Positions 52,254 through 61,139 of a DNA stretch of 64,000 bases are shown piece after piece (the first letter of the stretch is position 1; every line of letters starts with the position of its first letter). The notes under the pieces are model-generated. The model ran no database searches and was not told where the DNA came from. It was given only the letters and a program-made list of their open reading frames with translations. Source of the stretch: JAFGXT01 sp963677165 (lineage in GTDB: Bacteria > Verrucomicrobiota > Lentisphaeria > Victivallales > SZUA-371); assembly GCA_963677165.2 (NCBI GenBank), contig CAXXSX010000001.1, positions 248,001 through 312,000 on the forward strand. Direction: 5' to 3'. Both the position numbers and the translations under genes were made by a program.

Positions 52254-52970
52254 ATTGTTCTTTCTCCCGGCTATCCGAGTGTTGAGTGTGAAGCTCGGAT
52301 AGCCGCTTTTTAAGAATAATAAAATAATTTCTTTCTCCCGGCAGTCCGAGTGTTGAGTGTGAAGCTCGGACTGCCACTTTAGAAATATAAAACAATTTCT
52401 TTCTCCCCGGTTGTCCGAGTGTTGAGTGTGAAGCTCGGACGGCCACTTAAAAAACTGCAACCTAGCGTTGCTTGAAATAATTTCTTTCTCCCGGCAGTCC
52501 GAGTGTTGAGTGTGAAGCTCGGACTGCCACTTAAAAAATCGCAACCTTGCGTTGCTTGAAATAATTTCTTTCTCCCCGGTTGTCCGAGTGTTGAGTGTGA
52601 AGCTCGGACGGCCACTTAAAAAATCGCAACAAAATGTTGCTTTAGATAATTTCTTTCTCCCCGGTTGCTCATGTATTGAGTGTGAAGCATGAGCGACCAC
52701 ATAAAAATAAAGCAGTATGAAGCTGCTATAAAATAATAATTTCTTTCTCCCCGATTATCCGAGTCTTGAGTGTGACGCTCGGATAACTTTTTTGAATATT
52801 CAACAACGTAAAAGTTGCTTAAATATCCTCTTTTCCCCGGCAGTTTCTATAATTTGAGTGTAGTGAATGAACAACCGTCTTGAAAAAAACCAGCTTAAAG
52901 CTATATTATAATTTCTTTCTCCCCGGCTGTCCGAGTGTTGAGTGTGAAGCTCGGATGGCCATTTTTTTTG
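52254..52970. repeat. tandem array of nine covarying hairpin units
   Basis: Nine units with repeat starts (TTTCTCC block) at 52261, 52332, 52400, 52485, 52569, 52654, 52744, 52832 and 52916, giving periods of 68-90 bp. Each has a pyrimidine box (AATTTCTTTCTCCCC), an 11-bp stem and a conserved 14-nt loop, TGTTGAGTGTGAAG. Stem arms differ between units but stay complementary: GGCTATCCGAG/CTCGGATAGCC (52269-52304), GGCAGTCCGAG/CTCGGACTGCC, GGTTGCTCATG/CATGAGCGACC (52663-52698). Unit 8 is degenerate. Units 3-8 are followed by a second short hairpin, such as GCAAC/GTTGC or AGCAG/CTGCT. Unit spacing and structure exclude CRISPR. Function unknown. Confidence 0.9.
52925..52969 (+). terminator. terminator-like last hairpin of the array
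   Basis: GGCTGTCCGAG and CTCGGATGGCC pair over 11 bp (two G-U pairs) around the conserved 14-nt loop and are followed by eight T residues. It is the last array unit and has the form of a strong intrinsic terminator for plus-strand transcripts crossing the array. The first unit (52269-52304) also ends in a five-T run. Confidence 0.75.
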
Positions 52971-53273
52971 ACCCGTTTTCCATTATATAATATTTTTAAC
53001 AAAAAAACAAAAAAAAATTAACATTATTTTTTTTCAGGGCAAAATTTGTAACCTGACCCCCTCCTCAAAAATTTTTTTTATAATAAGTTACACATAATCT
53101 TTTTTGCGATTGTCTAAGAAGGTGTGGATAAAATTTTTCTAGTCACCCCCTTTTTCTTGTCAAAGAACAGAGAGACCGTTTATAGATTGATTATAAAAAA
53201 AGTGAAAAAAAACATAAGAGGTTTTGCATGCTGAGTTTTTTCTACCTATATTAGTTTGAAACGGGCAGGTATT
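52971..53273. other. AT-rich region with homopolymer tracts
   Basis: A 300-bp gap with long A and T tracts, a TGTAAC (53049)/GTTACA (53087) inverted pair, and two C-rich blocks (CCCCC near 53059 and 53147). No gene is seen. A possible promoter lies at 53157-53185. Confidence 0.45.
53157..53185 (+). promoter_or_regulatory. sigma-70-like promoter
   Basis: TTGTCA (53157-53162), 17-bp spacer, TTATAG (53180-53185), about 90 bp upstream of the sigma-54 activator gene. Confidence 0.4.
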
Positions 53274-55235
53274 ATGAAAATGGCAACTTACACCGACTGG
53301 GCAAATTACATGCAGAACGGCATCGTTCCTCCTCTGCGGGGGCGTATTCTGGAGAGTTGGGAGCGCTGCATTAAAAACCTTTCTCCCGAATCGAACAATT
53401 TCAATTACCAGGATACCAAGAGCAGTTTTTCTGATGAACTGATGAAAGGGATTCGTTTTTGCAAGGATACGGTTTTAAAGGGAACAACCTGTACCCGGAT
53501 TGCCTGGATGTTGTGTGGACCTGATGGCGAGGTCCTTGAAATCTTCTGTGATTCGCCTCATATGAATGAATTGCTTGAGCGGGTAGGAATTCGCAACGGA
53601 TTTCAGTTTGACGAGAAAATTGCCGGAACAAATGCCGTGGGAATGGCAAAATATTACAAAGGGCCATTTTTCCTAAGTGGATGTGAACACTTTCTTAGAG
53701 CATTTCATCAGCTTGCCGCTGCCGCTGCCCCGATCTATGAGATTGATGGTTCCTTGCGCGGATTTATCGCGATTTTCGGTTCGCTTCCTGAATCCGATCC
53801 CTGGCTTTTACGGGGAATTATTCTGGCATTTATCCATCTGCTTGACCTGGGGATAAGGCTGGAGCGTTCAAGTAATCTGCATAACAGTTTGAGAAGACAA
53901 CTTTCAGCGCAGTTTAATGATGACCTCACGCCGCGCTTGATGCTTACCCGTAATGGATATATCAGGCAACTTAATCCTGCTGCCGCGAAGTTTTTTGAAC
54001 TTGAAGAAAAAATGTCGAAGGAGAAAAACCTTGATAAGCTGGCGGTATTTTCTCCGACTGTGAAGGAAATTGTAAATAATGCGATTCCGGTATCAGGAAA
54101 ACCTGTTAAAATCAGGCTGACCTCGAAAAAGATAGAAGCTGAATATGACAAAGAACCGTTTTTCAGTGATCGGGATGAATTTCAGGGCTGTTTTATCGCG
54201 TTCCATGTTAAGAACCGTCATTCCCAGGTAACGGAAACCAAAAAGTCGGAAGCTCGTTTCCGCTTTGATGATATTATCGGTAATTCTCCGCCACTGCGTA
54301 AATCCATTGCACTGGCACGCAAAGCCGCCGATACTTCCGTGAATGTCTTGATTCATAGTCCGTCAGGAACCGGTAAAGAAGTTTTTGCCCACAGTATTCA
54401 TAATGCCAGCGAACGCAAAGATCAGCCGTTTGTGGCAATCAACTGTGCGGCGATTCCGCGTGAAATTGCTGAAAGTGAGTTGTTCGGTTATGCCCCGGGG
54501 GCGTTTACGGGAGCCCGGCGCAGTGGACAGGTAGGTAAGCTTGAAGCTGCCGACGGGGGAACCGTTTTCCTGGATGAAATCGGTGACATGCCGATGGAAC
54601 TTCAGGCAAAGTTACTGCGTTTGCTGGAGGACCATACTATTACCCGTGTTGGCGACCGGGAAGAAATTCCTGTGGATATTCGCATTATTGCCGCTACCAA
54701 TAAAAATATTCCGGAACTGATCGAAAAAGATTTGTTTCGCGAGGACCTTTTCTACCGGCTGAATGTGACAACGATCACCTTGCCCACCCTGCAGGAAGAT
54801 AAGGACGATATTCCGGAACTGGTGTCCAGCTTTATTGAAATGTTCAACGAGCGGATGGGGAAGAAGGTCAAAGGGGTAATTCCTGAGGTTATGTCAGCGT
54901 TTAAAAATTATTCCTGGCCCGGCAATGTGCGTGAATTGAAGAATGCTATCGAATTTGCGGTTATGCTTAATGCCGGAGAGGATGACATTGCCTGGAAAGA
55001 CCTGCCCGGGCATCTTCGCGCAACCTTGCTGTATCGTGAACCGCAGGAAAATACCGGTAACGGCGGCGGAGCCGACCCATTTCGCAGTGAACGTCAAATG
55101 CTGGAGAACAGCGAACGGGCGTTGTATATCAAAGCGATCAAGATGTCCGGCGGCAATATGTCACATGCTGCCGGAATTCTCGGAGTCGGGCGCAGTACGC
55201 TCTACCGCAAACTCAAGAAATTCGGCCTGAAATAA
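53274..55235 (+). CDS. sigma-54-dependent transcriptional activator (AcoR-like)
   Basis: An enhancer-binding protein of 653 residues that remodels sigma-54 polymerase. The order is a GAF-type sensor (about 55-200, RNGFQFDEKIAGTNAVGMA), a PAS-like segment (210-315), the AAA+ domain (about 338-565) with Walker A SPSGTGKE, the sigma-54 contact loop GAFTGA, Walker B TVFLDEIGDM and SWPGNVRELKN, and a Fis-type HTH at the end (GGNMSHAAGILGVGRSTLYR). The ATG at 53274 is preferred over a TTG at 53256. Its target may be the adjacent convergent symporter, but no -24/-12 site was located. Confidence 0.92.
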   Translation: MKMATYTDWANYMQNGIVPPLRGRILESWERCIKNLSPESNNFNYQDTKSSFSDELMKGIRFCKDTVLKGTTCTRIAWMLCGPDGEVLEIFCDSPHMNELLERVGIRNGFQFDEKIAGTNAVGMAKYYKGPFFLSGCEHFLRAFHQLAAAAAPIYEIDGSLRGFIAIFGSLPESDPWLLRGIILAFIHLLDLGIRLERSSNLHNSLRRQLSAQFNDDLTPRLMLTRNGYIRQLNPAAAKFFELEEKMSKEKNLDKLAVFSPTVKEIVNNAIPVSGKPVKIRLTSKKIEAEYDKEPFFSDRDEFQGCFIAFHVKNRHSQVTETKKSEARFRFDDIIGNSPPLRKSIALARKAADTSVNVLIHSPSGTGKEVFAHSIHNASERKDQPFVAINCAAIPREIAESELFGYAPGAFTGARRSGQVGKLEAADGGTVFLDEIGDMPMELQAKLLRLLEDHTITRVGDREEIPVDIRIIAATNKNIPELIEKDLFREDLFYRLNVTTITLPTLQEDKDDIPELVSSFIEMFNERMGKKVKGVIPEVMSAFKNYSWPGNVRELKNAIEFAVMLNAGEDDIAWKDLPGHLRATLLYREPQENTGNGGGADPFRSERQMLENSERALYIKAIKMSGGNMSHAAGILGVGRSTLYRKLKKFGLK

Positions 55236-56870
55236 TTATCCGCCAAGGACCGAGAAGTTGGCGAAGAACGCATAGATTGAGGCGACCAGAATTAGCAGAA
55301 GAATTCCCACTGGCGTTGCGAGTTTCCAGCGTGTCATGTCCACGACCTTGACGTCTTCCTGTTCATATGCGGTTTCCCTTGGGCGAATTTTGCCGATGAT
55401 CAGCATCATCAGGATCAGGCAGACAAAAACAATACCGAGAAAATGGTATTCGCTCATGTATTTTGTTACAGAGTTGAACGGTGGAATAAAGTATCCGGCA
55501 AGAATAACGACTAATCCGGTCACAAGCGTAATATTGGCGGCGATGCCGGGAACCCGTTTGGTCAGCATTCCGACAAGGACCACGGCAAAAATCGGAATGA
55601 AATAGATACCATTCATTTTCTGGAGGTAACTGAAAATACCTTCGGTTTGGGCAAGGAACGGGGCAATTGTCATTGCCGCGACGGCCACGATCCACCCGAA
55701 TATTTTACCGGATTTGACTACTTTGTCTTCATCTGCTGATTTATTGAATAACGGCTTGTACAGTTCCAGACTGAAAATGGTGCATGTACTGTTCAGCGCC
55801 GAGTTGAATGAACTAAGTATGGCTCCGACCATCACTGCCGCGAAAAAACCGGTGAGGGGGGCCGGAAGTACATGGCGAACCAGCATCCCGTAAGCCATAT
55901 CGGAATTTAACGAGCCGTCTGCTTTTGTTCCGATCTGGATAATTCCTTTGCTGAACAGATAGTAGGCGATGATACCGGGAAGTACCAGATACATCGGGCC
56001 CAGCAGTTTCAACGTTCCGGTGAGAAGCACGCCTTTTTGTCCTTCCGCCAGGCTGCTTGCGCCCAGGGTACGCTGGATGATCTGCTGATTGGTACACCAG
56101 TAAAACATATTAATAATCATAATTCCGGTGAACAGAGTTGCGAATGGAACAGAGGACTTTGCGCCGCCGATTGAATTGAATCGGCTTGGATCGGTTGTTC
56201 TCAGCAGGTTCCAGCCTTCAAGAATTCCGCCGCCGTTGCCGACTGCCCTTAAACCGAACCAGGTAATCAGCATACCGCCGATCAGCAGGCCGATCCCGTT
56301 GAGGGTGTCAGACACCGCGACGGTTCGGAGTCCGCCGAACAATGCGTAGATGGAACCGATAATTCCCACAACCCAGACAACGAGCCACAAGTTCACTGTA
56401 GGATTACTAATGCCGGTCAGGGCGGAAATATTGAGCATTTGAGAGAGACCGACTGCTCCGGTATAGAGCACGATAGGCAGTAAAATAACCGTGTAAGCCA
56501 CCAGAAACAAAAAACTTGTAATCATTCTGGTTTTATGATCGAACCGGATTCCCAGTAATTCAGGAACGGTGGTAATACCACTTTTCAGGAAACGGGGCAG
56601 AAAAAACAATCCCATCGCAACCAGAGCTACTACCGCGACCACTTCCCATGCCATAACGCACAAACCATCGGTAAATGCCGAACCGTTAAGCCCCACAAGC
56701 TGTTCCGTTGAAAGATTTGTCAGCAGGAGAGAACCGGCGATAACCGGGAAGGTCAAGCTTCTTCCTCCGAGAAAATATCCGTCTTTGCTGTGGTGATCAT
56801 CCTTGCGGGTGATGAGCCAGGTGATTAATCCAACTAAACCGGTGACCAGCAAAAACGAAAAAATAGTCAT
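55236..56870 (-). CDS. sodium:solute symporter (SSS family)
   Basis: A sodium-driven uptake carrier of 544 residues with 13-14 helices. Family marks include GGRSLTFPVIAGSLLLTNLSTEQLVGLNG at the first helix of the core, the segment GGLRTVAVSDTLNGIGLLIGG, and the helix 8 ILSSFNSALNSTCTIFSLELYKP region with the Na+-site Ser/Thr residues. It most resembles the YidK/SGLT-like sugar carriers, so the substrate is probably a sugar. Its stop abuts that of the convergent activator gene. Confidence 0.9.
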   Translation of the reverse strand: MTIFSFLLVTGLVGLITWLITRKDDHHSKDGYFLGGRSLTFPVIAGSLLLTNLSTEQLVGLNGSAFTDGLCVMAWEVVAVVALVAMGLFFLPRFLKSGITTVPELLGIRFDHKTRMITSFLFLVAYTVILLPIVLYTGAVGLSQMLNISALTGISNPTVNLWLVVWVVGIIGSIYALFGGLRTVAVSDTLNGIGLLIGGMLITWFGLRAVGNGGGILEGWNLLRTTDPSRFNSIGGAKSSVPFATLFTGIMIINMFYWCTNQQIIQRTLGASSLAEGQKGVLLTGTLKLLGPMYLVLPGIIAYYLFSKGIIQIGTKADGSLNSDMAYGMLVRHVLPAPLTGFFAAVMVGAILSSFNSALNSTCTIFSLELYKPLFNKSADEDKVVKSGKIFGWIVAVAAMTIAPFLAQTEGIFSYLQKMNGIYFIPIFAVVLVGMLTKRVPGIAANITLVTGLVVILAGYFIPPFNSVTKYMSEYHFLGIVFVCLILMMLIIGKIRPRETAYEQEDVKVVDMTRWKLATPVGILLLILVASIYAFFANFSVLGG

Positions 56871-57130
56871 TTTATTATTCCTGCGTTGAAATTAGTAGTT
56901 AAAATAAGTTTTGTACAGCATTGGATAAAAGATATTTCAGGTAATCCTTTCTAGTATGTAGTTAAAAAGTATCAGAGAGAATCTTCTCTAACATAATAAT
57001 ATTAGATTTGTTGGACTTTGTCAAAAATATTTTGTCAATATCTGATGAAATAGTGGTTATTGATAATTTGTGTTCAGGCGCTATCTTATTTGACTGTATC
57101 AGCTATTTTTATTAACAGAAAGAGTAACTT

Positions 57131-58414
57131 ATGTCCGGTTCAGGGATTTTTCGAATATACAGTGCGGTTGTACTGGTTATCATGTTTTGTCTGCTTCATT
57201 TTCCTTTGAACGCAGCAGAGAAAGTTACTTTTGATGAACTTCGTGAAAAGGCTGGACGGGGGGATGCTGCTGCCATGTTGGCACTGGGGAATCGATATTT
57301 TTACGGGGAAAAACGTAAAAAAAATTATACGCTTGCGGCCTTGTGGTATCGGCGGGCCGCACAGAAGGGCAGTGGCGCCGCCATGCTTAACCTTGGAATT
57401 TGTTATGAACGCGGACTGGGCCTGGCGCTGAGTCGTTTTCATGCTTTCCAGTGGTACAAAAAAGCCGGTGCGGCAGGAGTCAAGCCCGCATTGCTTAATA
57501 TGGCAATCGTTTATATGTATGGACTTCCTGCTGAGCGGGGAGATGATCCTACGCCGCCAATTTATGTTGATCGTGAAAAGGCTCTGGAAATTCTTGAGAA
57601 ACTTCGTGCCGAACGGTTTGTACCTGCCAGTCGCGAACTTGCCAACTGGTATTTGTCGGTCGACAGTGATTTAAAAACCGACGCCGATCTAAAAAAAGCG
57701 TTTGAATTCTCAAAGTATGCCGCCGAAAACAATGATGCTGCCGCGATGAGGATTCTGGCGGACTGTTACTTTGCCGGCTGGGGATGTGAGAAGGACCCTC
57801 AAAAAATGTTCGAATGGCTTCAACGGGCATCGCGCAGAGGTGATATCGAAGCTACCGGTAAACTTGCATATTGCTATGAGTATGGTGTGGCGGGAAAACC
57901 CGATGAAAAAATGGCGTTCAGGTTGTATGTCAAAGCGGCCCGTGGCGGATTGCCGATGGCGATGACCAAGATCGGGGACTATTACTGCAACGGTAAATTT
58001 ATCAAACAAAACGTTAAGAACGCGGCGAAGTGGTATCGCAAAGCGGCAAAGAAAAACAATTCCTATGCGCTCTTTCGTCTGGGCGTATTCTACGCCGATG
58101 GGATTGGTTGTGAAATAGACAGAAGAATGGCTGGGCAGCTCTTTTTTCAGGCGGCAAAACTGGGAAATCCGCATGCACAGTACAATATAGCATTGTATTT
58201 TATGAAAGGAATCGGTATTCCGGCAGATTCTGAGGCTGCGTTTTTCTGGTTCAAAAAAGCGGCGGAAAACGACAATGTAAAAGCTCAGAAACAGTTGGCT
58301 ATCTGTTATCTGAAAGGAATAGGTACGAAGGAGAACAGTACTGAAGGACTGAAATGGCTGACGATTGCCGCCAGAAATGGTGATGCCGAGGCAAAACAAT
58401 TACTTAGTTATTGA
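57131..58414 (+). CDS. secreted Sel1-repeat protein
   Basis: A 427-residue exported protein. The signal peptide (IYSAVVLVIMFCLLHFPLNAAEK) is followed by about ten Sel1-like repeats of roughly 36 residues (for example AAMLALGNRYFYGEKRKKNYTLAALWYRRAAQKG and AQYNIALYFMKGIGIPADSEAAFFWFKKAAENDN), each a helix pair that builds a solenoid for protein binding. The last repeats are the best conserved. It is 18 bp from the histidine phosphatase gene and probably co-transcribed with it. The partner is unknown. Confidence 0.88.
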   Translation: MSGSGIFRIYSAVVLVIMFCLLHFPLNAAEKVTFDELREKAGRGDAAAMLALGNRYFYGEKRKKNYTLAALWYRRAAQKGSGAAMLNLGICYERGLGLALSRFHAFQWYKKAGAAGVKPALLNMAIVYMYGLPAERGDDPTPPIYVDREKALEILEKLRAERFVPASRELANWYLSVDSDLKTDADLKKAFEFSKYAAENNDAAAMRILADCYFAGWGCEKDPQKMFEWLQRASRRGDIEATGKLAYCYEYGVAGKPDEKMAFRLYVKAARGGLPMAMTKIGDYYCNGKFIKQNVKNAAKWYRKAAKKNNSYALFRLGVFYADGIGCEIDRRMAGQLFFQAAKLGNPHAQYNIALYFMKGIGIPADSEAAFFWFKKAAENDNVKAQKQLAICYLKGIGTKENSTEGLKWLTIAARNGDAEAKQLLSY

Positions 58415-58432
58415 CTACTGAAGAATTTTATT

Positions 58433-59089
58433 ATGACATTGACATCAACAAGTGACATTAAACGGGGATATACCGAAGTTGTGGTGGTTCGCCACGGACT
58501 GACCGATGCGAACGCCGCCGGGGTTTTACAGGGACATCTTAATTCTGAGCTGAGTACAGAGGGAATTTCTCAGGCCGAACAACTGGCTCCGAGAATTACG
58601 GAAGAAAATTTTGACGTGGTTTATTCCAGTGATCTGGTTCGGACCAAACATACCGCCAGGATCATTACCGGCGGTCGTGAGGATATAAATTTTGTCAAGG
58701 AATTGCGTGAATGGCATCTTGGCGAACTTGAAAATATTACCTATGATCAAGCCCGTGAACGTTTTCCCGATGTTATGGAAGATTTTAAATTCGATGCGCC
58801 CGATATTATTATTCCGAACGGTGAGTCAAAAAAGAAATTTTATGACCGGATTGCCGCGTTCTTTGATGGAGTCGCTGATCGCCATCCCGGACAGCGAATT
58901 CTTCTGGTTACTCACGGCGGGGTTCTTCAGGCAATGTTGAAACATGTTCTCGGTTCTGAAAACTGCTGGAGTTTTCTGCCGCGTTCCTCGAATACCGGAT
59001 ATAATAAATTTGTCCGACGCGATGGTGTCTGGCAGCTTTGTTGCTGGAACGATACGTCCCACATTACCGGAGAACTGCTTGAGCTATGA
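58433..59089 (+). CDS. histidine phosphatase family protein
   Basis: A 218-residue phosphatase of the phosphoglycerate-mutase superfamily. The catalytic signature is VVVRHGLTDANAAG (His20), with the second acid/base Glu in LREWHLGELENI and the second His in LLVTHGGVLQAML. The overall form matches CobC/GpmB-like broad phosphatases. The substrate cannot be told. It overlaps the next gene by 4 bp (ATGA). Confidence 0.88.
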   Translation: MTLTSTSDIKRGYTEVVVVRHGLTDANAAGVLQGHLNSELSTEGISQAEQLAPRITEENFDVVYSSDLVRTKHTARIITGGREDINFVKELREWHLGELENITYDQARERFPDVMEDFKFDAPDIIIPNGESKKKFYDRIAAFFDGVADRHPGQRILLVTHGGVLQAMLKHVLGSENCWSFLPRSSNTGYNKFVRRDGVWQLCCWNDTSHITGELLEL

Positions 59090-61107
59090 ATAAATCCCGT
59101 AAAAATGATTTGGTTTTTATGCTGGCGGCTTTCCTGATCGGATTGCTTCTCCGCCTGATTTATTTGTATCAATACGCTGACTCACCACTGTTCCTGAACA
59201 TTGTTGGGCCCGATACATCGGAGTATAATTCATGGGCCAGGCAGATCGTGAGCGGTACGCTTATTTGGAAAAAAGTGGGGATTCATGCTCCGCTTTACCC
59301 CTATTATCTGGCTCTGATGTACCTGGTATTCAACGGTGTTTTCTGGATCAGGCTGATGCAGATGTTGTTGGCGATGCTGGCATTTTTTCCGGTGTTCCTG
59401 ATGTTGAAAGATTTGGTGCGTGGAGATTCCAGATTCCGCTTTGCTCCGTATTTTTTCCTGCTGATCAGTGTGGCATATCCGCCATTGATGTTCTACACAG
59501 GGGAAACGGTTAGTGAGGCGTTGTTGATTCCGCTTGTAACCCTTAGCGTGTGGCTCCTGTACCGTTCGGAGCAGGCCGCATGTATACGCCGACGCATGAT
59601 TATTCTCGGTCTGGCTGGTTTGACGCTTGGGGGTGCTGTTATTACTCATCCGTTGTCACTGTTTTTTGTCATGCTGGAAGGATTGTACTTATTGTGGCGG
59701 TTGTGGCGCGAACGCAAACGCCGCGTTAAGGTCACGATTATACGTCTGGTAATTTTCTGTGCGGCTGTGGCTGTTATCGTCATGCCGGTAAGTATTTATA
59801 ATACCGTGTTGCATGGCAGTCCGGTTTTGGTACAGCGTAACAGCGGATACAATATGTATCTTGGCAACAATCCGGATTCGAACGGCGGATGTTATATCTG
59901 GCCCGGTCCTGATTGGGAAAAGGTTCATGGAGAAGCCGCTGCCGGGGCAAAAAAACTGGGGATCAGCAAAGATCAGTATTTTTTCCGTCAGACCATCAAT
60001 TTTATGATTCATCATCCATTTGTGTGGGGAAGTCTGCTGATAAAAAAAGGACTATACGTCTGGAACTACCGTGAGATGGCGGCAGGCCCGGATTTGCCGG
60101 AATTGAAATATTATACTGCGATACAGCGTAATACGACCTTTTCATTTGGTGTGATCGGGATCCTGGGATTGTGTGGCATGGGATGCGTGCTGATGTCCTT
60201 AAAGGACCGTTTGCGATATCGTCATTTCCTGTTGCTGGTTCTGGCAACCTGGGGCGGACTTACTCTGACGGTTGTCAGTGGACGTTACCGTTTGATGTTT
60301 GCTCCGGGCGTATTTACGTTTGCTGCTGTTGGCGTATGTTTGCTGATAGACAGTGCAAAACATAAGAAATTTTTATCTAAAAGCTGGATTCTGCTGCCGT
60401 TTTCCGCGATCATCGCGGTGGTGCCGGAACCGAAAATAGACCATCAGACGGAGCGGGCCCAGGCATGGACGATCCTTGGCGAAGCGGCTATGAGTTCGAA
60501 TAAGCCGGAACTCGCGAAGTTTTATCTTGATTTGGCAATGAAGTCACTCAGTAACTGGTCACGCAGTTATAATATTCTCGGTAAACTTTATGAAAAACAG
60601 GATCCGGCATTGGCAACTGATTATTTCCGTCAGGCGATCAAGGTTGAGCCGTCGTCGCCTTACGGATACATGAATATTGCCGGACAGCTTTCCCGGCAGC
60701 ACAAATATGCCGAGGCTGCTCGCTACTATAAATTGGCGCTGGAGCTTGGACCGAATGATTCCCAGGTACTCTACAACTACGGTTACTTTATGTTTGAACA
60801 GAAAAAGTATGCCGAGGCCGCGAAATATTTGACCCACTGCCTCGAAGAAAAGCCAGACAGCCGTGAAGCGGTAAATACATTGGCGATCATCCATCTTTTG
60901 CAGGGGAACCATCCAGAAGCAGTGATTATGTTTAATCGTGCGATCATTCTTGATCCGAAGAATTACGGTTTAAAAGTAAACTATGCCGCTGCACTCTGGG
61001 CCTCCGGCAAAGTTCCTGAAGCCAAAGCCTGTATCAGGGAAATCCTGAAAGACAAGCCTGGCTTCCCGCCTGCACTGGCATTGCAAAAGCAGATGAGTAA
61101 CCAATAA
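59086..61107 (+). CDS. GT-C-like membrane glycosyltransferase with C-terminal TPR domain
   Basis: A 673-residue protein. The first about 430 residues hold some 10-11 transmembrane helices in the style of PMT/RgtA-D enzymes, including the first-loop acidic motif (VGPDTSEYNSWARQIVSG) and a periplasmic loop YNMYLGNNPDSNGG. The last 230 residues are about six TPR units (SPYGYMNIAGQLSRQHKYAEAARYYKLALELGP, VLYNYGYFMFEQKKYAEAAKYL), which face the periplasm if the helix count is right. Probably a glycosyl transfer enzyme with a protein-binding tail; the substrate is unknown. Confidence 0.75.
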   Translation: MNKSRKNDLVFMLAAFLIGLLLRLIYLYQYADSPLFLNIVGPDTSEYNSWARQIVSGTLIWKKVGIHAPLYPYYLALMYLVFNGVFWIRLMQMLLAMLAFFPVFLMLKDLVRGDSRFRFAPYFFLLISVAYPPLMFYTGETVSEALLIPLVTLSVWLLYRSEQAACIRRRMIILGLAGLTLGGAVITHPLSLFFVMLEGLYLLWRLWRERKRRVKVTIIRLVIFCAAVAVIVMPVSIYNTVLHGSPVLVQRNSGYNMYLGNNPDSNGGCYIWPGPDWEKVHGEAAAGAKKLGISKDQYFFRQTINFMIHHPFVWGSLLIKKGLYVWNYREMAAGPDLPELKYYTAIQRNTTFSFGVIGILGLCGMGCVLMSLKDRLRYRHFLLLVLATWGGLTLTVVSGRYRLMFAPGVFTFAAVGVCLLIDSAKHKKFLSKSWILLPFSAIIAVVPEPKIDHQTERAQAWTILGEAAMSSNKPELAKFYLDLAMKSLSNWSRSYNILGKLYEKQDPALATDYFRQAIKVEPSSPYGYMNIAGQLSRQHKYAEAARYYKLALELGPNDSQVLYNYGYFMFEQKKYAEAAKYLTHCLEEKPDSREAVNTLAIIHLLQGNHPEAVIMFNRAIILDPKNYGLKVNYAAALWASGKVPEAKACIREILKDKPGFPPALALQKQMSNQ

Positions 61108-61139
61108 TTTATTGTTATTAATATCGATAGGATGTTATC

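Noticed and set aside
51969..52700. Long minus-strand open frame across the hairpin array, with the repeated peptide SELHTQHSD
   Set aside because: It arises because unit periods often keep one frame open; it runs antisense into the HAD gene, has no ribosome site, and stem changes preserve pairing, not the peptide.
52269..52960. Integron attC sites (the loop contains GTTGAGT, which fits GTTRRRY)
   Set aside because: The motif lies in the hairpin loop, not in a paired R box, there are no cassettes between units, and no integrase is seen.
52254..52970. CRISPR array
   Set aside because: Unit periods vary from 68 to 90 bp, the variable parts are the two arms of a stem, not unique spacers, and no cas genes are present.
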